Source: Beaufortia kweichowensis (lineage: Eukaryota; Chordata; Actinopteri; Cypriniformes; Gastromyzontidae). Taken from it: DNA of 64,000 nucleotides. Within the stretch, counting starts at the first letter, position 1. Each line of letters begins with the position of its first letter. The position numbers were made by a program, and so were the translations under genes. A model generated the notes under the pieces. That model made no database searches. It had not been told where the DNA came from and saw only the letters and a program-made list of their open reading frames with translations. This document shows positions 1 to 16,474 of this stretch, one piece after another. The DNA lies in the NCBI GenBank assembly GCA_019155185.1, contig CM032797.1:13502881-13566880 (forward strand), given 5' to 3'.

Positions 1-3000
1 ATTCTGAACAGACCAACACAGAAACATTCGCTCGAGCAATTGACTCGAGATTCTCTTTTCGGCTGATCAATGGTGGATGGTGGGAATCTTGTGCACTGCG
101 TTGTGAAATTACACACTTCACCTTTAAGTTAAAACGAAATGTTTCATGCCAGTATTTCCTTACACTGTGGATTAAGTTGTCAAACATTTTAGTGAGAAAT
201 GGAGTGTCACACTGCTAATGTGAATTGACTTTTCTCTGTTTGAAGTTTCCGTTGCGCTCTCATGAAACTGATTAATTTATAAGGCTGAAACCATTTTCTT
301 TTTCACCTATTTCTATTGAATGACCCCTTTTGGCAACTGAGCAGAAACTCAACACACAGCTTATGTGATTACACATTAAATGTAATAAACGAAATGGCAT
401 TCTTAAACATGATAATTACTATATATTGATATTAAAAGACATGTATCAGTAGGTATATAATTATGAATAAATTAATACATTTATTTAAATGATTAAATAC
501 CTTATAATGTATAGTTATGAATAAAAATTATACATAATTAATAACAAATAATATTATCTTAGGGACATATATATTTTCTGTTTTTGTTATGTGCTGCTAT
601 GAACTACAAAATCTTCAAACTGCAGCTGTTAAACAACATTATTACTTCCACACAGATTTCTCACTGCTTGAATTATTAAAAAACTAAATGAAATGCTATT
701 AATTTATTGATTAAACAGCTTTTCTACCCCACATTTTTAGCTTGCATTTTTCTTGTGCTGCAAGCAAGAACACCACTGCTAGATAATTGCAGGAAAAAAC
801 TGTTTTTGGCCATTAATATATTTACAAAAATATTTCACCAAACTACACATAGCTGGTCTTTTCGGTGAAACAAACACTGTAGCGCTGGTTTCTTTTGCAG
901 GTGAATGCTGTGGCTCTGTGTATCATTATCTGACCTGATCTCTTATCAGAACACCTTGTAAATCAAACAAGAGCTGCAGTGTGTGACTGTTGGGCTTTTA
1001 ATCCATGTTAAAAGAAAACTGCTCTTTACAAACAAAAAGTTGTGCCTCTGCCTTGTAGTATCATGCCTAAAGTTTTGCTTAAATATAAAAACAAAGTTGC
1101 ATTTAAACATTTGTTTTTCAGCTGCCTGTCAGACAGTTCTGTTAGATAAAATCTCTCCTGTAAGAAACAATGAGTGTGAAAACCGATATCAAAACAAAAT
1201 TAAATTCATAGCTGCTTTTTTTTTTTACCTTTTCTGCATTTTGCCATTTTTGGTATTTACAACCTTATACAAAATATTATTCTGTAAATGAACTAAAAGT
1301 TACTTTCTTTAGTGTGAGAGAAAAAGAGATCTTACTGTACTCATGTATTGTAGTAGCAGGATGTAAAATTGATATCAATGTATCTGATCACGGCAGTATA
1401 AAAGATATTCCCTACATAATCAAGTGTTGTCTTGCGGTTTCCTAGAATGTAGTCTTGCACTGCTTTGTTCTCTTTTACAATACATAAAGCTATCGCTATC
1501 AGCTCCTTAAAAATTAAGGTATTCAGGTATGAATTGTCAGGAGGCAAGGTTTGCTCAGAGGTAAGAATACAAAACAAATTGTCAAGAATGAATTAGGCCA
1601 ATTCAGATGGGGCCAAAACGTCTCCCGGGGGCCTTCAGTGGTGTCCTGACACCTGGATTAGGCACTGCAGATGTAAAATTGGTATAAATAAACACAGGGC
1701 TTAAATGTGTGCCCATGATTATTGCCACAATGCGAAATATACAAATGTTTAACAAAATGACTATAATCTTATCCATGATATACCTCCAAGTAAAAAGGAA
1801 CTTTTTAGTTTCAGGAAGCTGAGCAGACAGGCAACAAGCCAAGCTTACAAGAAAAGATCAGCAACACTGTCTGATTTCCACATCAAACGCCATGTAATTA
1901 AAGAGCTGTTATATTGACCTCTTTTTCAAGTGCAAAAAGATCTCTTATTCTACTCCCATACTCAGCATAAATAAAAACATGTTGGGTCTGGAGGTCTTTG
2001 CGAGCGCGACAGACCATCACAACAGCTATAAATTAAGCATCTCTCTCCGAGAAGACCAAAACTGGCACTGTAGTGTCATTAACTTAGTTTTTTCTTCATG
2101 TTGAACTTTTGACGGGTCTTTCTTCCCCTCTCTTTAACCGACTCATCCTGTGTTTCTGATTCACTCAGATACTTTCAAAGAAACCCCGACCGTTCCACAC
2201 ACCAACAGAGCAGCCCAGAGTAATTACCGGACCCCATATTTTGATAAATGGAGCAATTATGGCCAGCTAACTGCCCTGTGGGTTTTGTATGGGATCAAAC
2301 CACCCTCCCGGCCCCAGTGCATCATTAACACCCTTGCTATCTCATAAAGGCTCTGAGGGTCTTTTTTTAATCTTAAATTCATTCAAAAGATCTATTTATA
2401 GCATGGAGGAATTATGCACATTTATGTAAGAGACACTGCTGTCACATGTTTTTGGTCTTCCTCGCACTCGGCGATGACTATCAAATCATGCAGTTAAGCA
2501 TTTGTAAATCAGCGAGGCTTTTAATGGCCAATCTGTTTATAATGATCGCATGCGACCGGCAATCAAAATCATGGCCAATGCCTTTCTAAAGATAGTTCAC
2601 TGTTATTATCTTTAGAAACACTATATTGTTTTTGTTAAAAAAGGAAGAAAATAATGCAATGTGACTAGTGCACATTCATCCGCCTCCAAGGCACACTGTA
2701 CCCCATTCAGATAAATGCTTTTTTACAGCAGCGTAATGCTGATTTGTGGATCAGTGACATTGTTATAAATAAGTCATGAGGAACCAATTAAAAATGGAAT
2801 GCACTTGTGGATCGTCCCATCCAAGACTTGGCCCATTGAACCCAACAGATTATAATGTGCATCACTGGTGGCTCCAGGAAGTATTCGAAAAGAAACACTG
2901 TCATGATTTTAGTTTATAGTGGTTCTCTAAACCATCATAAAAACAACTAAACAGCATATCATCATCGTTTCAGCGGATGTTATTTCTTTAGCTCATATAG

Positions 3001-4135
3001 CTTTACATCTGTATGATTATCAAATTCATGACATGCAAGACATACAAATATGCAGGTTTTATGCAAACATTCGGCATAAATAATACTACTTCTACAATTT
3101 TAAAAAGTTCAGTCTCGAATTCAGTCACTAGTTGTGCATCACTTGAAGGCGTTTACATGACCACGTTCAATAGCTGTTAATAGGGGCATGGTTTCCTCAT
3201 CTTATATCAGTAGCGCAGCAGGAGTGTTAATACTCCACAGCTGCAAAGCATGTGTTGCTCTCCCTGAGACCTCCACTAACACCTACCTGAGTGCTTTTTA
3301 AAAGCAGCAGTCCGAGCGGAGCCATTTAAGGTGACATCCACTGTACATCATATATACTGCAAGACTTTTCTATGCATATCATGAAAAAGAAACTGTTAAC
3401 AGCCTCCAGCTTAACAGGGTGAGAGATGCGAACAGTTCATACCTCAAAACTGAAAAAGTGCTTTTATAAATGGAAACAGAGGCATGAACTTTGATATACT
3501 GTAGCAATAATGCTTCTATAATATTTATGTATGATATCGTCACTGTTGGGTGGAAACCTTGTATGTCCAAAACTGCTACTTTTATGAAACAGATAAAACA
3601 GTGTAGTGTTTATAAATAATTAAACATAGTGTTGGTAAAATTGACAAGCCTTTTTTAATAGTTTTCATTGGTTAAATATTTACAAATCCCACATACAAAT
3701 GTAAAGGGTGACCAATTTAGTGACCAAAATAGTAATGATTTATAATAATAAAATAAAAATCATAAAAAATGGAGATGCAAGGTTTCCACCTGACAGGGAC
3801 AATATGTTAATGCATTAAAAGCATTTATGAAAATTCATACACATTAAAGTATGAATAAGTGTCGATTAAAACTTAATTTTAACTATTCAGTTCAATACAC
3901 CTGCACATTGGAATGATTAATTTTAGTTTATTGCTCTCACAAGAAATGTATTATATTCTTATAGATAAATGTTTCATTCCATTGGACCATTTCTCTGCCG
4001 TGTCATTCAACAGGTGAGAACTCATTACTTAGCACCACAAACAGACTATTAATGTCAGACTTCTTCTCAAGCCGAGTCTAATAAACCCACACTGCCACAC
4101 AAGCACTGAAACACTCTCATTAATAATAAACTCAC
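1..4135 (-). other. inhba: Intron 1 of inhba (partial), no coding sequence seen
   Basis: This stretch lies downstream of the inhba exon 1 donor on the minus strand, so it is intronic. In vertebrates the second coding exon carries the rest of the prodomain and the cysteine-rich mature activin subunit. No reading frame here resembles that region, so exon 2 must lie beyond the left edge. The sequence is AT-rich with many short open frames that look random. A less AT-rich, more complex patch at about 1985-2620 is listed separately. Confidence 0.7.
1985..2620. promoter_or_regulatory. Candidate conserved non-coding element in the inhba intron
   Basis: This patch differs from the AT-rich, low-complexity intron around it. 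It is compositionally balanced, rich in homeodomain-type TAAT/ATTA cores, and has few simple repeats. Such stretches in introns and flanks of developmental genes are often conserved enhancers. This is inference from texture only; no alignment was possible. It could equally be unique but unconstrained sequence. Confidence 0.3.
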
Positions 4136-4589
4136 CCGGTTCTGCAAAGGTGATGATCTCAAAGGGCTGTTCCTCAGGTTGCTCTCCGTGCTCTCCGAGC
4201 CCCATTCCATCCTCCTCCATCTCCACCGTGCCATCTTCACCCACCCGCCCCACGTGCAGCTTCCGGATGGCGTTGAGCAGGGCTGCGCGGGGCACCGGGT
4301 GCGTGACGTTGGGCCGGGCGTTCAGATGCAGCATGCTGAGGATGTGCCTCTTGACCGCCTCCACCATGCCGGTCTGCTCCCCCGAGTCTCTCTGTCTCTG
4401 GGCTAGAGCGCAAGACGGGCAGAGGGTCACGGGATCGTCCGTCTGCTGTGCGCCCTGAGAGCCAAACGCCTGCTGCTGCTCCAGACCTTCTACCCCGGGA
4501 ACAACGGTCTCGGCGGGCGTGGGTGAGCAGCCACCCGACAGGCAGCCGGAGAGCAGCAGCACCCCCGTCACGAGCGTGAACGAGGACAT
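4136..4589 (-). CDS. inhba: Inhibin/activin beta-A subunit, exon 1 (partial gene)
   Basis: This is the first coding exon of a TGF-beta family precursor. The protein begins MSSFTLVTGVLLLSGCLSGG, a hydrophobic signal peptide, followed by SPTP as in mammalian INHBA. Next comes the conserved prodomain start: CPSCALA, MVEAVKRHILSMLHL, RPNVTHPVPRAALLNAIRKL, then EIITFAEPG. The exon ends in phase 1 at a GTGAG donor (4131-4135). The start is the ATG at 4589; the frame stays open 21 bases further upstream but has no ATG there, only GTG. The product would be a secreted activin A/inhibin A subunit precursor. The mature domain is not in the window. Teleosts may carry two inhba copies and I cannot say which this is. 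Confidence 0.9.
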
Positions 4590-5120
4590 CCTGAGCGACT
4601 GCGAACTCACGCCTCTGCTTTGGCTTCACGCGATCAATCGGACGCTCCTCCGCCGCCGGCAGTTCGCAGTCAACGCTCTGGCTTATTTGTCAAATCGATA
4701 GGAAAACGGGGGTCAGTCCAAAAATAATCCTTATCTGAAGGGAGCAGTCATGTTGATAAAGTTGAAGAGGGAGCTGAATGAACTGTCGCCGGTCCTCTGC
4801 AGTGTGTATAGCTGCTCCTGCAGTTAGATCTTCTCTTGGTCCTTCGTCCTGGTCCTTCACCGGGCTGCGGTGATGTGTGCAGCAGAGAAACCTGACAGCG
4901 CAGAGCTCACTGTACCGGAGTTGAATGGTTTAGTGGAAAGTGGGCAGGGTTAGACAATTCTCTGACTCCTTCTCCTGCACTCTCTCGCTCTCTGGCTTCT
5001 GTCTTCTGTTTGTCCTCTCTCTCTTCCTCTCTCTGTAATTATACCTTCCTCCTCTTCATCCCTCCCCTCACTTTATTACTATCTCACTACTGAGTCACTT
5101 TTTTATCTCCCTCCCTCTCT
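4590..5120 (-). promoter_or_regulatory. inhba: inhba 5' UTR and promoter region, CT-rich
   Basis: This is the sequence immediately upstream of the inhba ATG on the minus strand. It is less AT-rich near the ATG, and then passes into a long pyrimidine-rich stretch with CTCTCT runs at about 4970-5120 (GA-rich on the coding strand). No clear TATA box was found at a confident position. Assignment rests only on its place next to exon 1. Confidence 0.4.
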
Positions 5121-5660
5121 CTCTTGCTCGCTCACTCTTCTGTGGCTCCTCCGGTAACGTGTACTGATTTTTCTCTGGAGAAATCTAAGTTGCTCTCACG
5201 CTCTCTCTCTCTTTTAGCAATCATTCATCTCTCCAGCCATCAATCCATCAGCACCTGTTGTGCAGGCTGCTTTACCGCACGGTGGAATATTCTCCTGGGG
5301 AGGAAAAGTCGAAGGGTCAATATGATTGTCACGGCTGTCTGTGCGCATAACACGTGTGTAAACATGCACACACACAGCCACTCATTTGTGCAACATGGAA
5401 ACACACTCGCCCTGGAAAAAGACAGATTGGACATATATGCGAGACTTCACATATCAAATGTACCACAAAGCAAAAGATTTCAGATTAATCAGGTTAGATC
5501 TGTTTATATTTTTTAAAGCAAGCTCCAAAATTACTTTTGTTCATATCTAAAGTACATATAACAAGCCACAGATTTATCATTTATGTCCATAACACCAAAG
5601 TTACATGACATGTTTAAAACTTAAGGTTTTAGAGCTTGCTGGGAAATAAAAAAGTAATTT

Positions 5661-5730
5661 AGCAACAAGCTAGCAACTGCATATCAACATGATGAAAAGC
5701 CAAAACACCCTAGCAACCTGGTGGCAACCT
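5661..5730. repeat. TAGCAAC-rich short repeat
   Basis: The heptamer TAGCAAC or close variants occurs several times in 70 bases (AGCAACAAG, TAGCAACTG, TAGCAACCTGG, GGCAACC). Similar tagcaacc repeats are scattered in cyprinid genomes. It is a short degenerate fragment with unclear borders. Confidence 0.4.
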
Positions 5731-7277
5731 TTGCACAGAAAAGCATTTTTTTTTTATGTAAAAATATAGTTTGATCTACAAGTCATTTACAGCAGTGACA
5801 AATAAAATATGTGTTAAAACTTCACGTAACCTTATTCCTTCAGGATGACATATACTTTAGTCATCTAACTCAAATTTTGACATTATGTCTATATCCAAAC
5901 ATTTAAACTTTCAGTTCGTACCTCATATAGTTCTGCATGGCAGCCATACACTCTACTCCCTCTTGTGGTTATAACGCAAACATTTCCTGTAATTAAAAAC
6001 AATTTGAAACACTTTCCCCACAAATAAGAAGCAATAAAGTTCAATAAAAAAAGATAAAGACAAACAAAACCATAGAAGGTTATTCCGCCTAACAGAGGAA
6101 TGTTGATGAGTGCAGAACAGAATGCACCAGTGTCTCCAGATGTTTGTGGAGTTCAGACACTGTGACCTCCAGAGACCAATGAGAACTGTTAGCTGGCCAC
6201 AGCCCATACTAGACAGATGCACGCTGGTCTGTGCGCGTGTCAGTGAGGCATGGAGTGGATCTCACCTTTCACTCTTTGCTCTAAAGCAAGAATTGTTTAC
6301 AGCTTAGTTCCAAAATGTCCAGTTTTCATGAATGTTGTCACGATGGCTATAGTTGTGACTGAACAAACATTTTACATTTTCATTGTTTTTATGTTAACCA
6401 CACACACACACATCCTCTGTTTAAAGTATGATCTGTAATATTTTCGCATCATAAAACTTGCATGTCTTGAATAATAAAACTGAATGATTGAATCAGGCCA
6501 AGACATCTTGTTTTGATTTTTATTAAGTGTATTGTGAACTACAGAACATTGAGTAAATTCTTTCATAGTTCTTATTTAACCTGATAACTGTCACCGTTCC
6601 ACGGGTTACTTTACTATTTACTTTATTATTTTAAAGTTGAATTCTATATATATTGATGAAAAGGTCTAAGATTCGAGAATCAATTCAATGAATTTTACCA
6701 ATTTTTTGAACAATAAACACTGAACTAAAAAAATATATAATGAATTGTAAAAAAATTCCTTAAATAAAATAGATTAAAAAAAAAATAGAATATCTAAAAA
6801 TTGTATGTGCAGAGACAGATATCAGGTTAAAGGCCCTAAAATAAACTTAAATAACTTGCATTCTATGCAGAAAAAATATAAGCAGACATGTGCTGATGTG
6901 CTGATATGGCCAAACGTGTGTGTGGACGCCTAAAGACTAGACATAACTTCAAACTTACTGGCATTAATAGGGAAATGTAAAACGGAAATGTAATTTCAAA
7001 GCCATTGGCATTATTAGGGAGGTAGTTCTCTTTAATAGATGCCACTCTTCTGAAAAGGCTTTCCATTAAATTTTGAAGCATGAATTTGCTTCCAGACACA
7101 AGAACATCAGTGAGGTCAGGTATTGATGATAGGTAATGAGTTTTAATACAGACCAATTGCTGATAGGTCTGTATTAAATTCATCCCAAATGTGTTTAGGT
7201 CATACACAAAAACTTACTGGCACCTGAACTGGCACTGGCAAATTCTCTACTCTGTTGCAATTTTACACAAAAATTTT

Positions 7278-7540
7278 ATTCTCTCATCAGTTATTCACTC
7301 TTTTGTTATTTAAAAACTGTACATGACCCTTTTTTCTGTGGGACACAAAAGAAGATATTATGAGAAATGTCTTGGTTTTATGTCAATAAGTCATTGGGGG
7401 TCAATGTTGTTTGGTTACCAACTGCTCTATAAAATATCTTCTTTTGTGTTCTGCCGAAGAAAGAAAGTCATACAGGTTTGGAATGGTGTGAGGGTGAGTA
7501 AAGAAATTTTTCGTTTTGGCGTGAACTATCCCTTAAAGAG
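7278..7540 (-). repeat. Cyprinid interspersed repeat (non-autonomous, MITE-like), copy 1
   Basis: Hallmark blocks are CACAAAAGAAGATATT, GTTTGGTTACCAAC, GTCATACAGGTTTGGAA, GGGTGAGTAAA, and a terminal GTGAACTATCCCTTAAA. The same blocks recur at about 8769, 36555 and 57490. The start of the 36555 copy, TTAAAGGGACAGTTCAC, is the inverted partner of this copy's right end, so the family has terminal inverted repeats. I recognise it as a very common cyprinid element but cannot give its family name with certainty. Confidence 0.75.
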
Positions 7541-8364
7541 GCCTAACCAAACCCATAAATTAGATTCTCACACATTTTGGTTACATATTGCATCTATTAT
7601 TGGGCTTCATTTAAATAAATACTCCTAATGAGAACATCCCATGTATTGATGGCAAACGTCTTATCAAGATTTTATTTGTTTTAATCATGTATAACATCCT
7701 TGACAAACTCTCACAAACTTTCTTGCTGATGTGCTCATGGACCTTTCATCTACCCACTGGCATCACTGTAGCTATTCCAGGACTTGTTAACACTTAGAAA
7801 GGAACACAACACTCCAATAGATGATTCTCAGCTCTTAAACACTTATTCTTAGCTTTGCCACATGTTCGCCTGGGCAGCGTGTGTAAGAGTGTGTGGTGAG
7901 TTTGCTATTTCTGAAAGGTGCCCATAAGGTGGTGTCATCACACATCCTACTGCTGCCACGCCTCCTCTCTCTATAGATGACACACGGAGGGACTCTAGGA
8001 ATGAGTAAGACAGACTTCATCATCTCTGCACATTCTCACGTGTTTCACATTTATCTGTTTAAGACGTCTACCACATAATTTCACAAAAGCTCATCTGATT
8101 TTCTCACACACTATGGCTTTAATCAAACCCATCGTTTTTTGGCATTCTTCTGCAGTGAAGAATGAAAATATGAGAAGTAGTCTCTGAAAGTTGTTATAAA
8201 TGGCTTGGTCTCAAGTCTCTATGTTCGTGTAGAATGGTGGTAGTATTTTTATTTGTTGCTGGTGTTGTGGTATGGTGTCATAACTGTGAGTGTGATGATA
8301 TAAGAGGCTGTAAGTAGTTGGTGTGTGTGTGTGAGTTTTGGCAGGAGAGTCCAAACCCACTACT

Positions 8365-8465
8365 ACACTATGAGTCACGGGCCAGCCGTGTGACGCTACG
8401 GGAGGTAGGCGGGATCCCTCGATCTCGCGTTCAACCGCTCTACCTGCCGCACCAGACTCTGGTCA
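8365..8465. other. GC-rich patch of unknown nature
   Basis: About 100 bases with high GC and CpG content sit inside AT-rich intergenic DNA just after a short GT run (about 8317-8332). Read on the minus strand it contains GGTAGAGCGGTTGAACGC, faintly like tRNA-derived SINE heads, but box A and box B do not match well. I do not recognise the element. Confidence 0.3.
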
Positions 8466-8768
8466 TCGTCAATGAATCACCTTAAGTCATGCTTGCAACT
8501 TACACTGCCAGCTGCCTCTGCATCTCCTGAAAGCCATCACGCTCTTACACGTGTTTCTGACTTCTTCAGTTAACTACAAAATGAGTCAATAATACTCAAA
8601 CCTCCTAAAATGATTCTGAACGTTTTACATAAAGCACACTGGTTATTACATTGGGTAGTTGCATGTGACTCTGAATGGAAACACTCACAAAAAAAACCCT
8701 GACCACTGTTTTAAACATTTAATAATCAATGTAAGCTTAAATGGATAGAAAACCAAAAAATTTAAACT

Positions 8769-8965
8769 CTGTCATCATTTATTAATTCTCATGCCATTAA
8801 AAACCTGCATATGACACTTTTATCTGTGGAACACAAAAGAAGATATTTTGACGCTGGAAATAAATGCTGTTTGGTTACCAACATTCTTCAAAAATATCTT
8901 TTTGTGCTGTGCAGAAGAAATTCAGACAGGTTTGACATGAGGATGAGTAAATAATGAAATAACCT
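8769..8965. repeat. Cyprinid interspersed repeat, copy 2
   Basis: This copy shares CTGTCATCATTTA, GTGGAACACAAAAGAAGATA, GTTTGGTTACCAACATTC, CAGACAGGTTTG and GAGGATGAGTAAAT with the copies at 7278, 36555 and 57490. Its outer ends have decayed, so no clean target duplication is visible. Confidence 0.7.
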
Positions 8966-11074
8966 TAGTTTTTGGATTTACTATTGTTTTAAAGGTGAAG
9001 TGTGCAACAAGTGGCAACAAACCGAATTTATCCAAAATGACTTACAAAACTGCATTGTTTAGAAAAAAAAACCAGCCCTGCCTCAACCAATCATGCCATT
9101 GGTTGAGCCAATGCTCTTCAATGTCCTTTCCAGCACACAAATTACACACTTCAGTTACAACATTAAGAAAAATGTCAAGAGGAGTTTCTTGCAGAGTCTA
9201 CAGAGAGCATCATTTGGGACAGGGCCTAACACAGTGACTCAGATCCTCCTTTGACATCCACAAGCTGAACTTCTAAAAGCTAATCACACACTTTGGCAGT
9301 ATGACTTTGACTCTAACAGTACCCACTTTTCTGAGGTTATAATCTGATAATCTATGCAGATGATGTCACAGTGTGGGGAAGACTTCAGTTAATGCTGAAT
9401 CAGAGGAGACAGCGAGGGAAGCCTCTTCATGTTTGCTTAGTCTAAATGTGGACATCCTCCCCGGCGAGCGGCTGATTCATCCTGCTGTTTAAGCGCAGCG
9501 CTCCAGCAAACATTACGCCACTGAAGTGGGCTGCGGTGTATTTTTGAACTCTCATCACGAAGTGTCATCACGAACGCTCGCGTGAATAAAATTATTGGTC
9601 TGTGCTTTTTATTTAACATGTTACCAGATTCCCATGGGGGTGCTGTGACAGTTCTTGAGGAAAAAACATTACTCATATTTGCTTACAGTAACAGAATAAT
9701 AGCTCATGATAGAGGAACAGTTAACTGAAAAAAAAAAATTCTCTCATTATTTAATAACTCTTGTGCAAGATGTAAATAGATTCCTTTTTTTCAAATGAAC
9801 ATAAACAAAGCGTTTGTGTAAAAATATACATTATTTTTTAAACGAAAACAAAAAAACAAAAATATCCATCATAAAAGTAACTCAAGTAGGCTAATAAATG
9901 TGTTCTGGTGTGATACGATAGGTGTGTGTCTGTGTAAGACAACAGCTAATATTTTAAGCTTATTTAGTTGAATTTCAATCAAAACAAGCACGTTTTTAGG
10001 CATCTAATGATGAAAGAACATGACAACCAATGAGATTGCAAACTATTGACGTGTTGACATATTTGAAGTTAGTAATAGTTTTGATTTCCATTTCTTTAAA
10101 TAAGTTCTCTAAAATATAAGTAAACTTAATTTTGCGAATTAGTTTTTTTACATAGTGAAAAGTTTTAAGTTTCTCAAATTTCATGCTATGCATAGATGTA
10201 TTAAGAACTAAAAAGAATCAATTTTAAAGTTTACAATCTGTGCATTTATTCAGATTTCAGCACACTTTAAAGCTATTTTCACAGAACAAAATAGACATTT
10301 ACATGTAATATCAAGTAAAATTCACTGAAGTCACATATGGAGAATGCATATTATATTGGCATGCTCTGAATTTACTCCCAAAGCTTGCCAGATGTCACAA
10401 TAAAAGGATTTGTACTGTAAAATAAATACTTGATCTACGTGAGCTGAAAATCACGCACCTTCATTAGCTCATCACCAACATAATGAACTACTGAACGGAT
10501 TTCTGTATGACTTCATGCATTAGATATGCCATTTGCGCAATATGCACACAGCAGCAACTAACCAGCTGCGAGAGCAAAGGATGTGAATGATGGATGAAAA
10601 CACATCAAAAATGATGCTCTGCCTTTTAGACATAAGAGATTTGTTTTAAAACAGGCTGCACGAAATAACATAGAAACCCATGGCTGATGTCCACAGTAGT
10701 GCAAATGTGAGAGCCACTGTCAACAACGTTCATGATAGTACAATGTAGTCTTACAGACAGCCAAGCAAGCAAGCAGCACTGCAAACAAGCCCCTTCCAAA
10801 AGATCACACATTTGTAGCAGTTACTTCAGTTCACCTTATAAACTGGAAATCTGATTTACAGGAAGTGAAAACACAGCCTGCATGTCATACAGGAAGAGAT
10901 TACATGTGAATCAACAATCTGTCCGTAAAACTTATATTTAATTTCATAAAATGTCTATATGTACTGTATATCATCTTGGCCATTGATAGATACATTTGAA
11001 ATTACTAGAAAAACATTATTTCTTTTAAGTCTACAGTGCTTTTAATGCGTCACATAAAATATACTCCACAAAGA

Positions 11075-11080
11075 TTTATT
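11075..11080 (-). terminator. afg3l2: Candidate poly(A) signal of afg3l2
   Basis: TTTATT on the plus strand reads AATAAA on the coding strand, about 250 bases after the afg3l2 stop codon. A second candidate lies near 11155. Neither is confirmed. Confidence 0.4.
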
Positions 11081-11327
11081 CTATCCTGTTCAAAAACTGA
11101 ACTTTACGCTGAAATGCAATCAACTCCAGCAAATAAAGAACAGGTTTATACTGTTTTATTAACACCCTGCTGTACACAACATATGTCCAGTGCTTACCCT
11201 GAGGAGGAGCCCTCCAACCAGGGCTCTTCTGAAGAACAGGCTACTTGCGTTAGTGTCCACCTGATTAGGGCATGAAATAAAGTATTTCCCATCAAGTGCT
11301 GTGACCCTCTGGGGTGCTAGTGGGTCC

Positions 11328-16359
<5,032 letters not shown>

Positions 16360-16466
16360 TATGGCATATTTCGCTTGTGATGTGATCAATATAAACAACA
16401 CGACATCGGAGGAAAAGTTTTGACAATATGAACTTGAAATCTATTGCGTGCCATTCTAGACAATGT

Positions 16467-16474
16467 ACTTCCGG
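16467..16474 (-). promoter_or_regulatory. afg3l2: ETS/GABPA (NRF-2) site in the afg3l2 promoter
   Basis: ACTTCCGG is the exact complement of the CCGGAAGT core bound by GABPA. It lies about 108 bases upstream of the afg3l2 ATG in a short CpG-containing stretch. GABPA sites are a known feature of promoters of nuclear-encoded mitochondrial genes, which fits this gene. Occupancy is inferred. Confidence 0.5.

Larger units (their letters stand above)
5121..11074. other. Intergenic region between inhba and afg3l2
   Basis: About 6 kb lies between the inhba promoter and the 3' end of afg3l2. No open frame here looks like a conserved protein. It holds two copies of a cyprinid interspersed repeat (about 7278-7540 and 8769-8965), a short TAGCAAC-rich repeat (5661-5730), and a GC-rich patch (8365-8465). 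The rest is AT-rich without recognisable structure. Confidence 0.6.

Noticed and set aside
983..1291. 102-codon plus-strand frame in the inhba intron
   Set aside because: Composition is typical of random AT-rich DNA, with no domain and no splice or promoter context.
4590..4610. In-frame N-terminal extension of inhba starting at GTG (4610)
   Set aside because: The upstream codon is GTG; the ATG at 4589 directly begins a normal signal peptide.
4237..4629. Long minus-strand and plus-strand open frames overlapping inhba exon 1
   Set aside because: They are shadow frames of a GC-rich coding exon, with arginine/alanine-rich translations and no homology.
8365..8465. tRNA gene
   Set aside because: No cloverleaf can be drawn, and box A and box B do not fit; left as an unexplained GC-rich patch.
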